A stretch of DNA of 64,000 nucleotides from Lutibacter sp. (GTDB lineage Bacteria; Bacteroidota; Bacteroidia; Flavobacteriales; Flavobacteriaceae): the NCBI GenBank assembly GCA_027449025.1, contig DAIDMK010000001.1:124001-188000 (forward strand), read 5' to 3'. Position numbers and translations under genes: made by a program. Shown one piece after another: positions 34,844 to 44,148 of this stretch; position 1 is the first letter of the stretch; the number at the start of each line of letters is the position of its first letter. Under the pieces are notes generated by a model. It was not told the DNA's origin. It worked only from the letters and a program-made list of their open reading frames with translations, and did not search any database.

Positions 34844-35668
34844 TCAAATTGCAACGTCTCCTTTAATATGTGGGTGCGGATTGTAATTTACCAAGTTAAA
34901 GTCTTCAAATTTAAAATTGAAAATATTTTTCACCGATCGATTTATTTCCATTTTAGGCAATTTTCTGGGCGTTCTGGATAATTGTAAATTAATTTGATCG
35001 CCATGGTTGTTGTAAATATGTGCATCGCCAAATGTATGGATGAAGTCTCCAGGTTTTAAATCGCAAACCTGTGCAATCATCATGGTAAATAAGGCATAGG
35101 AAGCGATATTGAAAGGGACGCCTAAAAAAATGTCGGCACTGCGTTGGTAAAGCTGACAGGACAGTTTTCCATCGGCCACATAAAATTGAAAAAAGGCATG
35201 ACACGGCGGTAAAGCAGCTTTTCCATTGGCAATATTTACGGAAAAAGATAAAGAAGTATCAGGTAAAACACTTGGGTTCCATGCTGAAACCAGCATTCTT
35301 CTACTGTCTGGATTTGTTTTTATGGTTTGGATTAATTCAGAGATTTGATCGATGCCTTCGCTATTCCAATTCCGCCATTGATGTCCGTAAACCGGCCCTA
35401 AATCGCCACTTTCATTTGCCCAAGCATCCCATATTTTTACGCCGTTTTCATTTAAATATTGAATGTTGGTGTCGCCTTTTAAAAACCATAACAATTCATA
35501 AATAATGGATTTTAAATGAAGTTTTTTTGTGGTTAGCATAGGGAATCCTTCACTTAAATCAAACCGCATTTGATAGCCAAACACACTTTTTGTTCCGGTT
35601 CCAGTCCGGTCTTCTTTTAGCGTTCCTTTATCTTGAACGTATTTTATTAAGTCTAGATATTGTTTCAT
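34844..35668 (-). CDS. thyA: Thymidylate synthase
   Basis: ThyA methylates dUMP to dTMP using methylene-tetrahydrofolate. The 274-residue protein has [41 protein letters not shown], the catalytic Cys156 in [32 protein letters not shown] and HIYNNHGDQ. It lies upstream of the small ORF, 2TM and folA genes on the same strand with a 133-base gap, consistent with folate-linked grouping. Confidence 0.97.
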   Translation of the reverse strand: MKQYLDLIKYVQDKGTLKEDRTGTGTKSVFGYQMRFDLSEGFPMLTTKKLHLKSIIYELLWFLKGDTNIQYLNENGVKIWDAWANESGDLGPVYGHQWRNWNSEGIDQISELIQTIKTNPDSRRMLVSAWNPSVLPDTSLSFSVNIANGKAALPPCHAFFQFYVADGKLSCQLYQRSADIFLGVPFNIASYALFTMMIAQVCDLKPGDFIHTFGDAHIYNNHGDQINLQLSRTPRKLPKMEINRSVKNIFNFKFEDFNLVNYNPHPHIKGDVAI

Positions 35669-35746
35669 TATGAGGTTTAATTGTTTATTTGTTAAGTAAT
35701 AAACGAGACAACTTGCTTTTTTTATTTAATACATTAATCAATAATT

Positions 35747-35759
35747 CCCCCTTCGGGGG
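35747..35759. terminator. GC-rich hairpin after the nucleoside transporter gene
   Basis: CCCCC (35747-35751) and GGGGG (35755-35759) around TTC form a compact hairpin 9 bases beyond the transporter stop codon. The flanking GGGGGCTAGGTGGC recalls short palindromes often repeated in flavobacterial spacers. No long T-run is present. Confidence 0.45.
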
Positions 35760-35768
35760 CTAGGTGGC

Positions 35769-37163
35769 TTATCCAATAATCATTCCAGCAATTGTTGCTG
35801 ACAGAAGAGAAGCTATTGAACCACCGATTACTGCTTTTAGTCCAAACTCCGACAATGTTTTTCTTTGACCTGGTGCCAAGGAACCAATACCGCCAATTTG
35901 AATGCCGATTGAGGCAAAGTTAGCAAAACCACACAACATATACGTTGCCATAATAACTGATTTATTATAAGTAAGATGTGTAACATTGGCGATGTTTTTT
36001 AACTCAGCCAATTGTATATAACCTACAAATTCGCTTGCGGCCAACTTTACACCTAACAATTGCCCCATCATCATCATGTCTTCTTTTGCAACACCAATTA
36101 ACCACATTAATGGCGCAAAAATAGTTCCCAAAATAGATTCCAAAGAAAATTGTTGGTATGGGGTGTATTCGGTAATTAAACCATTTAAATGAGTAACTGA
36201 TCCTACCCATCCCAAAATACCGTTTAGCATGGCAATTAAAGCCACAAAAACCAATAACATCGCAGCAACATTTGCGGCCAATTTTAGCCCTTCTGTTGTT
36301 CCGTTTGCGATGGCATCTAAAATATTTGAACCAATTTTTTCTTGGGAAACTTTTACGTCGGTATTTATTTCTTCAGTTTGCGGATACAGCATTTTTGAAA
36401 TTACAATGGCTCCTGGTGCTGCCATTACTGAAGCTGCCAATAAATGTTTGGCAAATTGAAGGCGTAATACAGGGTCGTTTCCGCCTAAAAATCCTATATA
36501 TGCAGCCAAAACACCACCAGCTACAGTGGCCATTCCTCCAATCATCACCAATAATATTTCTGAACGGTTCATGCGTTCCAGATAAGCCTTGATCATTAAA
36601 GGTGCTTCTGTTTGGCCTAAAAAGATATTCCCGGCCACCGATAAACTTTCGGCACCCGAAATTTTTAATAATTTGGTCAATACCAATGCCATTCCTTTTA
36701 CAATAATTTGGATAACACCCAAATAAAATAACAAAGAAGTTAATGCTGAAAAGAAAATAATGGTGGGCAGAATTTGAAACACAAATATAAATCCGTAGGA
36801 ATCAATATTCATTAAGCCGCCAAATAAAAACTGACTGCCAGCCGCTGTAAAGTCTAAAATATTGGTGAAAATTCCACCAACAAATTCAAATATTCCCTGA
36901 ACAAAAGCGATTTTTAAAACACCAACGCCAATAAGTAATTGCGCAGTTAAACCGGCGCCAACCGTTTTCCAGTTAATGGCTTTCCTATTACTGCTAAACA
37001 AATAAGCAATAAGAAGTAAAGAGACCATTCCTAAAACCCCACGCCATAATGAGGTAATTGTAAATCCTTGATTGTCAATGATGGTGTTTTGGATTGTTTC
37101 TTGTGCGCTTGTTGAGAAAATACTGAAGAAGCAAAGAAGGGCTAAGCTTATTTTTTTTACCAT
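35769..37163 (-). CDS. Concentrative nucleoside transporter (CNT/NupC family)
   Basis: The 464-residue membrane protein imports nucleosides with Na+ or H+. It has the CNT blocks GAGLTAQLLIGVGVLK, GGLMNIDSYGFIFVFQILPTIIFFSALTSLLFYLG, AGNIFLGQTEAPLMIKAYLERMNRSEILLVMIGGMATVAGGVL and GFANFASIGIQIGGIGSLAP. Unlike enterobacterial NupC it starts with a signal-peptide-like segment (ALLCFFSIFSTSAQ) and a short extension, as in other Bacteroidota. Uptake of nucleosides fits the deoxynucleoside kinase and thyA genes nearby. It follows the nuclease-family gene by 11 bases. Confidence 0.93.
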   Translation of the reverse strand: MVKKISLALLCFFSIFSTSAQETIQNTIIDNQGFTITSLWRGVLGMVSLLLIAYLFSSNRKAINWKTVGAGLTAQLLIGVGVLKIAFVQGIFEFVGGIFTNILDFTAAGSQFLFGGLMNIDSYGFIFVFQILPTIIFFSALTSLLFYLGVIQIIVKGMALVLTKLLKISGAESLSVAGNIFLGQTEAPLMIKAYLERMNRSEILLVMIGGMATVAGGVLAAYIGFLGGNDPVLRLQFAKHLLAASVMAAPGAIVISKMLYPQTEEINTDVKVSQEKIGSNILDAIANGTTEGLKLAANVAAMLLVFVALIAMLNGILGWVGSVTHLNGLITEYTPYQQFSLESILGTIFAPLMWLIGVAKEDMMMMGQLLGVKLAASEFVGYIQLAELKNIANVTHLTYNKSVIMATYMLCGFANFASIGIQIGGIGSLAPGQRKTLSEFGLKAVIGGSIASLLSATIAGMIIG

Positions 37164-37174
37164 AAAATGTGATG

Positions 37175-37777
37175 TTATGAAGTGCGTTTTGTTATTTCGT
37201 CACGAATTTTTGCCGCTAATTCATAATCTTCATTTTGAACGGCTTTATCTAATTTTTCATTCAATTCTTCAAGAGTGTCTTTTGAAAAAGAACTTGTTTT
37301 TTCGGGTTCCTCAATTAATTTTTCAATACTTAAGGTCTCTTTTTCGTTGGTCAGTTCATCTTTTGCTTTTAAATAGATACCCGCCTTATCCAAGATATTT
37401 TCATAGGTATATATTGGAGCATTAAACCTAGTTGCCAATGCAATCGCATCAGAAGTTCGGGTATCAATGATTTCCTCAATTTTATCGCGTTCACAAATTA
37501 AACTTGAATAAAACACGCCATCAACCAATTTATGAATGATAACTTGTTTAATTATGATGTGAAACCGGTCGGCGAAACTCTTAAATAAATCGTGTGTTAG
37601 TGGGCGAGGAGGTTTAATTTCCTTTTCCAACGCTATTGCAATGGACTGTGCTTCAAAAGCTCCAATAACAATTGGTAATGTTCTGGCGCCACCTACTTCA
37701 CTCAAAACTAAGGCGTAAGCACCACTCTGTGTTTGGCTGTAAGATATTCCTTTTATATTCAGGCGAACTAAACTCAT
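37175..37777 (-). CDS. Bifunctional nuclease family protein with UVR motif
   Basis: The 200-residue protein has an N-terminal bifunctional nuclease (DUF151) domain: LPIVIGAFEAQSIAIALE, PPRPLTHDLFKSF, and IDTRTSDAIALATRFNAPIYTYENILDKAGI. A charged linker leads to a C-terminal UvrB/UvrC (UVR) motif (ELNEKLDKAVQNEDYELAAKIRDEI, last 30 residues), which mediates protein contacts. Members show nuclease activity in vitro; the cellular role is unclear. It is the first gene of a unit with the nucleoside transporter. Confidence 0.92.
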   Translation of the reverse strand: MSLVRLNIKGISYSQTQSGAYALVLSEVGGARTLPIVIGAFEAQSIAIALEKEIKPPRPLTHDLFKSFADRFHIIIKQVIIHKLVDGVFYSSLICERDKIEEIIDTRTSDAIALATRFNAPIYTYENILDKAGIYLKAKDELTNEKETLSIEKLIEEPEKTSSFSKDTLEELNEKLDKAVQNEDYELAAKIRDEITKRTS

Positions 37778-37797
37778 AAGTTAAAATTAACAAAAAA

Positions 37798-37841
37798 GGC
37801 TGTCTAATCAAAGGATTCTATCCCAATAATCAGGCAGCCTA
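37798..37841. terminator. Hairpin between etfA and the nuclease-family gene
   Basis: AGGCTG (37798-37803) pairs with CAGCCT (37836-37841); inside, GGAT/ATCC can form a second short stem. A/T-runs flank both sides. It lies 26 bases after the etfA stop codon (minus strand). Confidence 0.6.
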
Positions 37842-37866
37842 TTTTTAGAGGCACAATTTAATAAAA

Positions 37867-38829
37867 TTATGCGTTATTTGCTTTAAATTCTTTTAACTTT
37901 TCAATTAATTTTGGAACCACTTCAAAAGCATCGCCAACAATACCATAATCTGCGGCTTTAAAGAAAGGTGCTTCTGGGTCGGTATTGATGACCACTTTAA
38001 TTTTTGAGGAGTTAACTCCGGCCAAATGTTGAATGGCACCTGAAATTCCAATGGCGATGTATAAGTTCGAAGAAACGGGCTTACCCGTTTGTCCAACATG
38101 TTCGCTATGAGGTCTCCAACCCAAATCCGATACTGGTTTTGAACAAGCAGTCGCAGCACCCAAAACATCAGCCAACTCTTCTATAATTCCCCAATTTTCT
38201 GGACCTTTCAATCCTCTTCCTCCTGAAACTACGATATCTGCATCTGCAATGGTAACTTTGCCTGAAGTTTGCTCGATAGATGTGGAAACCAGATTGCTCT
38301 CAACCAATACAGGTGAAAACTCTTCGCTTGTGCCGGAAACTTTATTTTCGAACAATCCAAATGCGTTTTTTGCAAGTCCAACAACCTTCACATCGGTTAA
38401 GATTTGTGTATTGTTAAATGCTTTGTTTGAAAACGTTTTTCTTTTTACGGTAAAAGGCTGAGTGGCGCTTGGCAACGAAATAACATTGCTGGCGAAACCC
38501 GCATTTAAATTAGCTGCAGCCATAGGAGCAAGGTACAGTCCATTCGCATTTGAATCGATGATTACAACTTGAGAGCTTTCTTTTTCCGCAGCTTGTTTAA
38601 CAATATTGGCAACTATTTTAGCATTAAAAATTTTCAATGCGCTATTTGTGACAGTTAAAACTTTTTCGGCTCCATAATTATATAGTATTGAAGGGTCACT
38701 TGAATTTATCGTCAATACCACTAAGTTGGTTCCCATTTGCTCAGCAACTTTTTTCCCGTAGGAAGTTACTTCTAAAGCAGATTTTTTATATTTTCCTTCC
38801 GATGTTTCGGCAAAAACTAATACTGACAT
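37867..38829 (-). CDS. etfA: Electron transfer flavoprotein subunit alpha
   Basis: With EtfB this forms the FAD protein that takes electrons from acyl-CoA dehydrogenases and passes them to the respiratory chain through ETF-quinone oxidoreductase. The 320-residue protein has the C-terminal FAD domain: VSGGRGLKGPENW, LADVLGAATACSKPVSDLGWRPHSEHVGQTGKPVSSNLYIAIGISGAIQHLAG and INTDPEAPFFKAADYGIVGDAFEVVP. Length is normal. It follows etfB after a 118-base gap on the same strand. Confidence 0.96.
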   Translation of the reverse strand: MSVLVFAETSEGKYKKSALEVTSYGKKVAEQMGTNLVVLTINSSDPSILYNYGAEKVLTVTNSALKIFNAKIVANIVKQAAEKESSQVVIIDSNANGLYLAPMAAANLNAGFASNVISLPSATQPFTVKRKTFSNKAFNNTQILTDVKVVGLAKNAFGLFENKVSGTSEEFSPVLVESNLVSTSIEQTSGKVTIADADIVVSGGRGLKGPENWGIIEELADVLGAATACSKPVSDLGWRPHSEHVGQTGKPVSSNLYIAIGISGAIQHLAGVNSSKIKVVINTDPEAPFFKAADYGIVGDAFEVVPKLIEKLKEFKANNA

Positions 38830-38947
38830 ATTATTTTTAGATTTTAAATTTTAGCTGTTTGATTTTATTATTTTTATAATTCAAGCTAAAATGAATTTAT
38901 ATTTTTAATTCTTGTTTAACAATTAAACGTTTAAACGATGTTTGTTG

Positions 38948-39694
38948 TTAGATAACTTTTGCTTCGTTATGCAATAAATTAATGAGTTCATCTATGTTGT
39001 CCGCATCCACTAATTTACAGGCTGATTTTGCCGCTTGCTTCTCAAAAGAAACAATGGCAGTTGTTGCATTTCCATTAGAGGATTCTATAATAGCCAATGG
39101 TTTTTGACGTGCCATCATAATGCCACGCATATTTGGAATTCGCAAATCTTTTTCTTCAACCAAGCCTTTTTGCCCTGCTATAATTAGCGGGAGGTTTGAG
39201 GAAAGAGTTTCTTTTCCGCCATCAATCTCACGTGAAATAGTGGCCTTATCACCATCAATTTCAAGTGCAATACAAGCATTTACAAAATTATAGTCTAAAA
39301 AGGTTGCTAGCATGGCTGGCACCATTCCACCGTTATAATCGATAGATTCTTTTCCGGTAAGCACTAAATCGTAGCCCCCATTTTTAACTACTTGAGCCAA
39401 CTCCTTAGCAACGGAAAAACCATCCAAAGCTTCAGTATTTACCCTAATAGCATCATCGGCGCCAATAGCCAATGCTTTTCTTAAAGTAGGTTCGGTAGTG
39501 GCATTTCCCACCGTTGCAACGGTTACAGTAGCGCCTTGTTTTTCTTTAAACCACATGGCTCTTGTCAATGCAAATTCATCATATGGATTTATTACATATT
39601 GCACGCCGTTGCTGTCAAATTTAGAGTCATTTTCTGCAAAATTAATCTTTGATGTGGTGTCCGGTACGTGACTGATACAAACTAATATTTTCAT
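38948..39694 (-). CDS. etfB: Electron transfer flavoprotein subunit beta
   Basis: The 248-residue partner of EtfA has MKILVCISHVPDTTSKINF, VINPYDEFALTRAM, the AMP-site region AIGADDAIRV, and VLTGKESIDYNGGMVPAMLATFLDYNFV. The signature LPLIIAGQKGLVEEKDLRIPNMRGIMMARQKPL is typical of the bacterial beta subunit. It is the first gene of the etfBA unit and is divergent from the pyruvate dehydrogenase gene (172 bases from its ATG). Confidence 0.96.
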   Translation of the reverse strand: MKILVCISHVPDTTSKINFAENDSKFDSNGVQYVINPYDEFALTRAMWFKEKQGATVTVATVGNATTEPTLRKALAIGADDAIRVNTEALDGFSVAKELAQVVKNGGYDLVLTGKESIDYNGGMVPAMLATFLDYNFVNACIALEIDGDKATISREIDGGKETLSSNLPLIIAGQKGLVEEKDLRIPNMRGIMMARQKPLAIIESSNGNATTAIVSFEKQAAKSACKLVDADNIDELINLLHNEAKVI

Positions 39695-39811
39695 GAAATT
39701 TGGTATTTGGTATAAAATTACACGTCTTTTTATTTATTCTGCTACGAATATAGTATTTTTTTTAAATATATTATGCACGCATAGTAAATTTTTTAATATT
39801 GATGTTATTTT

Positions 39812-39843
39812 TTTGATAGAACTGTTATAATTGTTTAATTTTG
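39812..39843 (+). promoter_or_regulatory. Promoter of the pyruvate dehydrogenase E1 beta gene
   Basis: TTTG (39812-39815), 20 bases, then TAATTTTG (39836-39843) is a good flavobacterial promoter. The ATG at 39867 is 23 bases after it. The promoter overlaps the upstream part of the frame, which supports the ATG over the in-frame TTG at 39831. Confidence 0.65.
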
Positions 39844-39866
39844 CAAATCCTAAAAAAAACAAAAAA

Positions 39867-40847
39867 ATGAAGACTATACAATTTAGAGAAGCTATATGTG
39901 AAGCAATGAGCGAGGAAATGCGCAGGGATGAAACTATTTACTTAATAGGAGAAGAAGTTGCTGAATATAATGGTGCTTATAAAGCTTCAAAAGGGATGTT
40001 GGATGAGTTTGGCGCAAAACGCGTAATTGATTCTCCTATTGCTGAACTTGGTTTTACTGGAATTGCCATTGGATCTGCAATGAACGGAAATAGACCTATT
40101 GTTGAGTATATGACTTTTAACTTTGCCTTGGTCGGAATTGACCAAATTATCAATAACGCTGCAAAAATCCGACAAATGTCGGGCGGACAAATAAATTGCC
40201 CAATTGTATTTAGAGGTCCAACAGGGTCCGCAGGTCAATTGGGAGCCACACATTCCCAGGCTTTTGAAAATTGGTTTGCAAATACGCCAGGCTTAAAAGT
40301 TGTGGTACCTTCCAATCCTTATGATGCAAAGGGACTGTTAAAAGCTGCAATTAGAGATGATGATCCAGTTATTTTTATGGAATCGGAACAAATGTATGGC
40401 GATAAAGGCGAAGTGCCGGATGGAGAATATATTGTGCCAATTGGAGTTGCCGACATAAAAAGAGAAGGGACGGATGTAACAATAGTTTCATTTGGAAAAA
40501 TAATTAAAGAGGCTTATATTGCTGCTGATATATTGGAAAAAGAAGGAATTTCAGTTGAAATTATAGATTTGCGAACCATTAGACCAATGGATAGCGAAAC
40601 TATTTTTAAATCGGTTAGAAAAACAAACCGTTTGGTTATTTTGGAAGAAGCTTGGCCATTTGGCAGTGTTGCTTCTGAAATCACTTTCCAAGTTCAGGAA
40701 AATGTTTTCGATTATTTGGACGCTCCAATAAGAAGGATTACCACTGCAGATACACCAGCTCCATATTCTCCAGTTTTGTTGGAGGAGTGGCTGCCAAACT
40801 CAAAGGACGTTGTAAAAGCGGTCAAAGAAGTATTGTATAAAAAATAA
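39867..40847 (+). CDS. pdhB: Pyruvate dehydrogenase E1 component, beta subunit
   Basis: This 326-residue protein (ATG at 39867) is the beta half of the alpha2-beta2 thiamine pyrophosphate E1 enzyme that decarboxylates pyruvate. It has IGEEVAEYNGAYKASKGMLDEFG, DSPIAELGFTGIAIGSAMNGNRPIVEYMTFNFALVGIDQIINNAAK, GPTGSAGQLGATHSQAFENWFANTPGLKVVVPSNPYDAKGLLKAAIRDDDPVIFMESE, and the transketolase C-terminal domain (SFGKIIKEAYIAADIL). The E1 alpha and E2 genes are not next to it, so the complex is encoded in pieces. It has its own promoter and terminator. Confidence 0.94.
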   Translation: MKTIQFREAICEAMSEEMRRDETIYLIGEEVAEYNGAYKASKGMLDEFGAKRVIDSPIAELGFTGIAIGSAMNGNRPIVEYMTFNFALVGIDQIINNAAKIRQMSGGQINCPIVFRGPTGSAGQLGATHSQAFENWFANTPGLKVVVPSNPYDAKGLLKAAIRDDDPVIFMESEQMYGDKGEVPDGEYIVPIGVADIKREGTDVTIVSFGKIIKEAYIAADILEKEGISVEIIDLRTIRPMDSETIFKSVRKTNRLVILEEAWPFGSVASEITFQVQENVFDYLDAPIRRITTADTPAPYSPVLLEEWLPNSKDVVKAVKEVLYKK

Positions 40848-40872
40848 AGGCATAATATTTGCAGTGCAACTA

Positions 40873-40902
40873 CCTTTCAAAATTATTTTGAAAGGCTTTT
40901 TA
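40873..40902 (+). terminator. Terminator after pdhB
   Basis: CCTTTCAAAA (40873-40882) and TTTTGAAAGG (40886-40895) form a perfect stem with a TTA loop, followed by CTTTTT. Confidence 0.85.
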
Positions 40903-40915
40903 TGATGACCAAAAT

Positions 40916-43414
40916 ATGATGACCAAAAAATATATTTTCTTAAGTTTTCTGTTTTCTTTTATTTTTTTTTCAGGGTTTTCCCAAGTGAAAATAAGCGGTG
41001 TTGTTAAAGATGAAAATAATCAAACAATTCCTTTTGCCAATATTTTGTTTGTTGGGTCAACTACCGGAACTGTTTCTGATGAAAATGGAAAGTTTTATTT
41101 GGAATCCAATAAAACCTATACTCAAATAGAAGTTTCTTTTTTAGGCTACGAAACCAAATCTATTACTATAAAAAACAGGGAATTCAATTTAACGATTGTT
41201 TTGAAAGAAGAAGCTGCAATGTTAGAGCAGGTTTTTATTTATAGTGGAAAGGTTAAGAAAAAAGGAAATCCAGCCATCGCCATATTGGAAAAGATTTGGG
41301 CGAAAAAGCGTGAAAATGGCATCTATTTATTTGACCAATATCAATATAACAAGTATGAGAAACTTGAATTTGATATGAATAATATTGATAGTGCCATGAT
41401 AAAAAGCAAGCTCTTCAAGGGAATGGAGTTTATTTTTGAAGGCATTGACACTTCAAACATCACGGGAAAAGCATTTTTACCCATTTTTATAAACGAATCA
41501 GTTTATAAATCTTTTGGAAAAAATAAGGATGGAAAAAGATTTCGGGAAGATCTGGTGGCCAATAAAAATTCAGGTTTCGAAAACAATCAAAATGTTATTG
41601 CATTTATCAAAGATTTATATGTTGACTATAATGTTTATGACAGTTACATTAAAATTTTTGACAAAAGTTTTGTAAGTCCAATTTCCAAAGCAGCAGGCGT
41701 ATCAACCTATAATTATATTTTGGCCGACAGTGCTTTTATCGACAATAAATGGTGTTTTAATATTTTATACTATCCGAGAAGAAAAGGAGAACTCACTTTT
41801 AAAGGTAATTTTTGGGTGAATGATACCACATTTGCCATTAAAAAAATTAATATGCAGGCCAACAAAAGTGCCAATATTAACTGGGTAAAAGATATTTATA
41901 TTGAACAGGAATTTGAAGTAATGAATGATTCTGTTTTTTTGTTGAAACGCGATTATATGATGTCTGATTTTAGTTTGAACAAAAAGGACAAATCGAAAGG
42001 GGTGTATGGTAAAAGAACCACCATGTTTAAAGATTATGTTTTCAATGAAAAGAAATCGGAAACTTTTTATAATGAAGAGATAAACACCTACGATAAAAAT
42101 ATTTACTCAAAAACCGATAATTATTGGAGAGAGAATAGACAAGAGAAATTAAATGATAATGAACAAGGAATCTATAAGATGTTAGATACCTTGGCTACCG
42201 TTCCTAAATTTAAACGTATATACAATTTGGTGTCCATTTTGGGTTCAGGTTATATTGAGATGAATAAATTTGATTTCGGCGATGTTTTTTCAAGCTTCGG
42301 AAAAAATGATGTTGAAGGCTGGCGTTTGCGTGCTGGCGGAAGAACTTATTTAGGAGGAAATGAGCCATGGCGCTTGCAGGGATATACTGCTTACGGATTT
42401 AAGGATGATAAATTTAAATATGGTTTTTCAGGAAAATGGATGTTAAATCCTAAAAGCAGGTTTACAGTTGGCTTGGGAAATAGGCGTGATGTGGAACAAA
42501 TTGGCGTAAGCTTAACCACAACAAATGATGTGATGGGTAGAAGTTTTGCTTCATCTTCTTTGTTTTCTTCGGGAGACAACAGCAAACTAACTTCCATCAA
42601 TTTATCTAATTTTTTCATGTCAATCGAGCCACGGAATAATTTAAATTTCAAAATTGGTGCATCATACAGAACTTTGGAATCAGCTTCGCAGGAAACTTTT
42701 AATCTGGATTATTGGGTTGATAAAGAAAATAATATAAAAAAATCCGATGTTTCACAATCTGAACTCGAATTTACGGTGACTTACACACCTAATAGAAAAA
42801 CAATTGGTTACGGCGTGGAACGAAATGAAGTTACGGACACCTATTCTACCTTATTTTTAAATTATTCAAAGGGGATTAAAGGTTTGTTTAACAGTGATTT
42901 TGATTACCAAAAACTTCAGTTGTATTACCGTCAGCCCGTGTTAATTGGCGGTTTGGGAAGAATGTTCGCCACTTTTGAAGTTGGTAAAACATTTGGTGAA
43001 GTTCCGCTTGGTTTACTGAATGTCGTTCCGGGAAATCAATCTTATTTCACCATAGAAAACACCTATTCTTTGTTGGATTATTATGAATTTGTGACCGATA
43101 CCTATGCGTCTCTTCATGTAGAGCACAATTTTAATGGAAAATTCTTTTCAAGAATTCCTTTATTCAGAAAACTCAACTTGAGAGAAATTGTTGGTGCAAA
43201 AGCGGTTTGGGGAGAAATTTCCGATGAAAATATTGCTTTGAGCGCTTCAAATATAAATTTTGAGGCACCTTCAAAGGTATATTATGAATACAGCGTTGGT
43301 GTAGGCAATATATTTAAGGTTTTCAGAATTGATTTTAGCTGGAGAGGAAGTTATAGGGATGTGCCAAACGCCAATAATTTTGCCATAAAAGGTGCCTTCG
43401 GGTTCCATTTCTAA
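40916..43414 (+). CDS. DUF5686 protein with carboxypeptidase-like regulatory domain
   Basis: The 832-residue protein has a signal peptide (ending FFSGFSQ, residue 23), then a CarboxypepD_reg-like beta-sandwich (VKISGVVKDENNQTIPFANILFVGSTTGTVSDENGKF, about 24-100) like that at the start of TonB-linked outer-membrane proteins, but with no plug or TonB box. The remaining ~700 residues match DUF5686 and end in a barrel-like part rich in alternating aromatic residues (RIDFSWRGSYRD, KGAFGFHF). An outer-membrane site is likely; the function is unknown. A short duplicate of the start region lies immediately upstream. Confidence 0.87.
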   Translation: MMTKKYIFLSFLFSFIFFSGFSQVKISGVVKDENNQTIPFANILFVGSTTGTVSDENGKFYLESNKTYTQIEVSFLGYETKSITIKNREFNLTIVLKEEAAMLEQVFIYSGKVKKKGNPAIAILEKIWAKKRENGIYLFDQYQYNKYEKLEFDMNNIDSAMIKSKLFKGMEFIFEGIDTSNITGKAFLPIFINESVYKSFGKNKDGKRFREDLVANKNSGFENNQNVIAFIKDLYVDYNVYDSYIKIFDKSFVSPISKAAGVSTYNYILADSAFIDNKWCFNILYYPRRKGELTFKGNFWVNDTTFAIKKINMQANKSANINWVKDIYIEQEFEVMNDSVFLLKRDYMMSDFSLNKKDKSKGVYGKRTTMFKDYVFNEKKSETFYNEEINTYDKNIYSKTDNYWRENRQEKLNDNEQGIYKMLDTLATVPKFKRIYNLVSILGSGYIEMNKFDFGDVFSSFGKNDVEGWRLRAGGRTYLGGNEPWRLQGYTAYGFKDDKFKYGFSGKWMLNPKSRFTVGLGNRRDVEQIGVSLTTTNDVMGRSFASSSLFSSGDNSKLTSINLSNFFMSIEPRNNLNFKIGASYRTLESASQETFNLDYWVDKENNIKKSDVSQSELEFTVTYTPNRKTIGYGVERNEVTDTYSTLFLNYSKGIKGLFNSDFDYQKLQLYYRQPVLIGGLGRMFATFEVGKTFGEVPLGLLNVVPGNQSYFTIENTYSLLDYYEFVTDTYASLHVEHNFNGKFFSRIPLFRKLNLREIVGAKAVWGEISDENIALSASNINFEAPSKVYYEYSVGVGNIFKVFRIDFSWRGSYRDVPNANNFAIKGAFGFHF

Positions 43415-43433
43415 AATTTATTGGAATAAGTAG

Positions 43434-43462
43434 TTTGTCGAAGGATGATTTTTGTAATTTTG
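43434..43462 (+). promoter_or_regulatory. Promoter of ppa
   Basis: TTTG (43434-43437), 17 bases, then TAATTTTG (43455-43462), 29 bases before the ATG. Confidence 0.6.
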
Positions 43463-43491
43463 AAATAAATTAACTATTTAACTATAAGAAA

Positions 43492-44019
43492 ATGAGCAAT
43501 AAAGCCAATAAAACTTTTGATGTATTAATTGAGATTCCAAAAGGAAGCAGAAACAAGTATGAATATGATTTTGTGCTAAATAAAATTAGGTTCGACAGAA
43601 TGTTGTTTTCCTCTATGATGTATCCTGGAGATTATGGATTTATTCCTGAAACTTTGGCCTTGGACAAAGATCCGCTTGATGTTTTGGTATTGGGAGGCGA
43701 ACCAACGTTCCCAATGTGTGTAATGGAAGTTAAACCCATCGGCGTTTTTCATATGACCGATGAAAAAGGTCCAGATGAAAAAATAATTTGCGTGCCAATC
43801 TCTGATCCTATTTGGAATCAGTTAAATAACGTTTCTGATATGAATCCACATCAGGTGAAAGAAATTGAACATTTCTTTCAGGTTTACAAGGATTTGGAAA
43901 AAAAGAAAGTTGATGTAGGTGGTTGGGGAGATGTTAAAGAAGCCTATGAAATTGTTGCCCAATGTATAGAACGCTATAATTTGAGTGAACACAAGAAAAA
44001 GAGGACGTTTACAATTTAA
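43492..44019 (+). CDS. ppa: Soluble inorganic pyrophosphatase (family I)
   Basis: Ppa hydrolyses pyrophosphate in the cytoplasm and pulls biosynthetic reactions forward. The 175-residue protein has EIPKGSRNKYEYD, DRMLFSSMMYPGDYGFIPET, and the signature DPLDVLVLGGEP with the metal-binding Asp residues. Length is typical. The membrane pyrophosphatase gene follows after a terminator and a 129-base gap, so both PPi-consuming systems lie together. Confidence 0.97.
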   Translation: MSNKANKTFDVLIEIPKGSRNKYEYDFVLNKIRFDRMLFSSMMYPGDYGFIPETLALDKDPLDVLVLGGEPTFPMCVMEVKPIGVFHMTDEKGPDEKIICVPISDPIWNQLNNVSDMNPHQVKEIEHFFQVYKDLEKKKVDVGGWGDVKEAYEIVAQCIERYNLSEHKKKRTFTI

Positions 44020-44044
44020 TTGATAAAATAAAGACCCAAAAAAT

Positions 44045-44078
44045 AAACCATTTTTAAAAATTAGAGATGGTTTTTTTT
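44045..44078 (+). terminator. Terminator after ppa
   Basis: AAACCAT (44045-44051) pairs with ATGGTTT (44067-44073), followed by a run of T. Confidence 0.7.
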
Positions 44079-44148
44079 ATATGTCTTATTTTACTTATTT
44101 TAGCGCCCAATATAAAAATTAACTAATTATAACTAACATTTAAAAAAA

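Noticed and set aside
39831-39866. TTG-started extension of the pyruvate dehydrogenase subunit
   Set aside because: It overlaps the -7 promoter element and encodes a non-homologous Asn/Lys-rich stretch.
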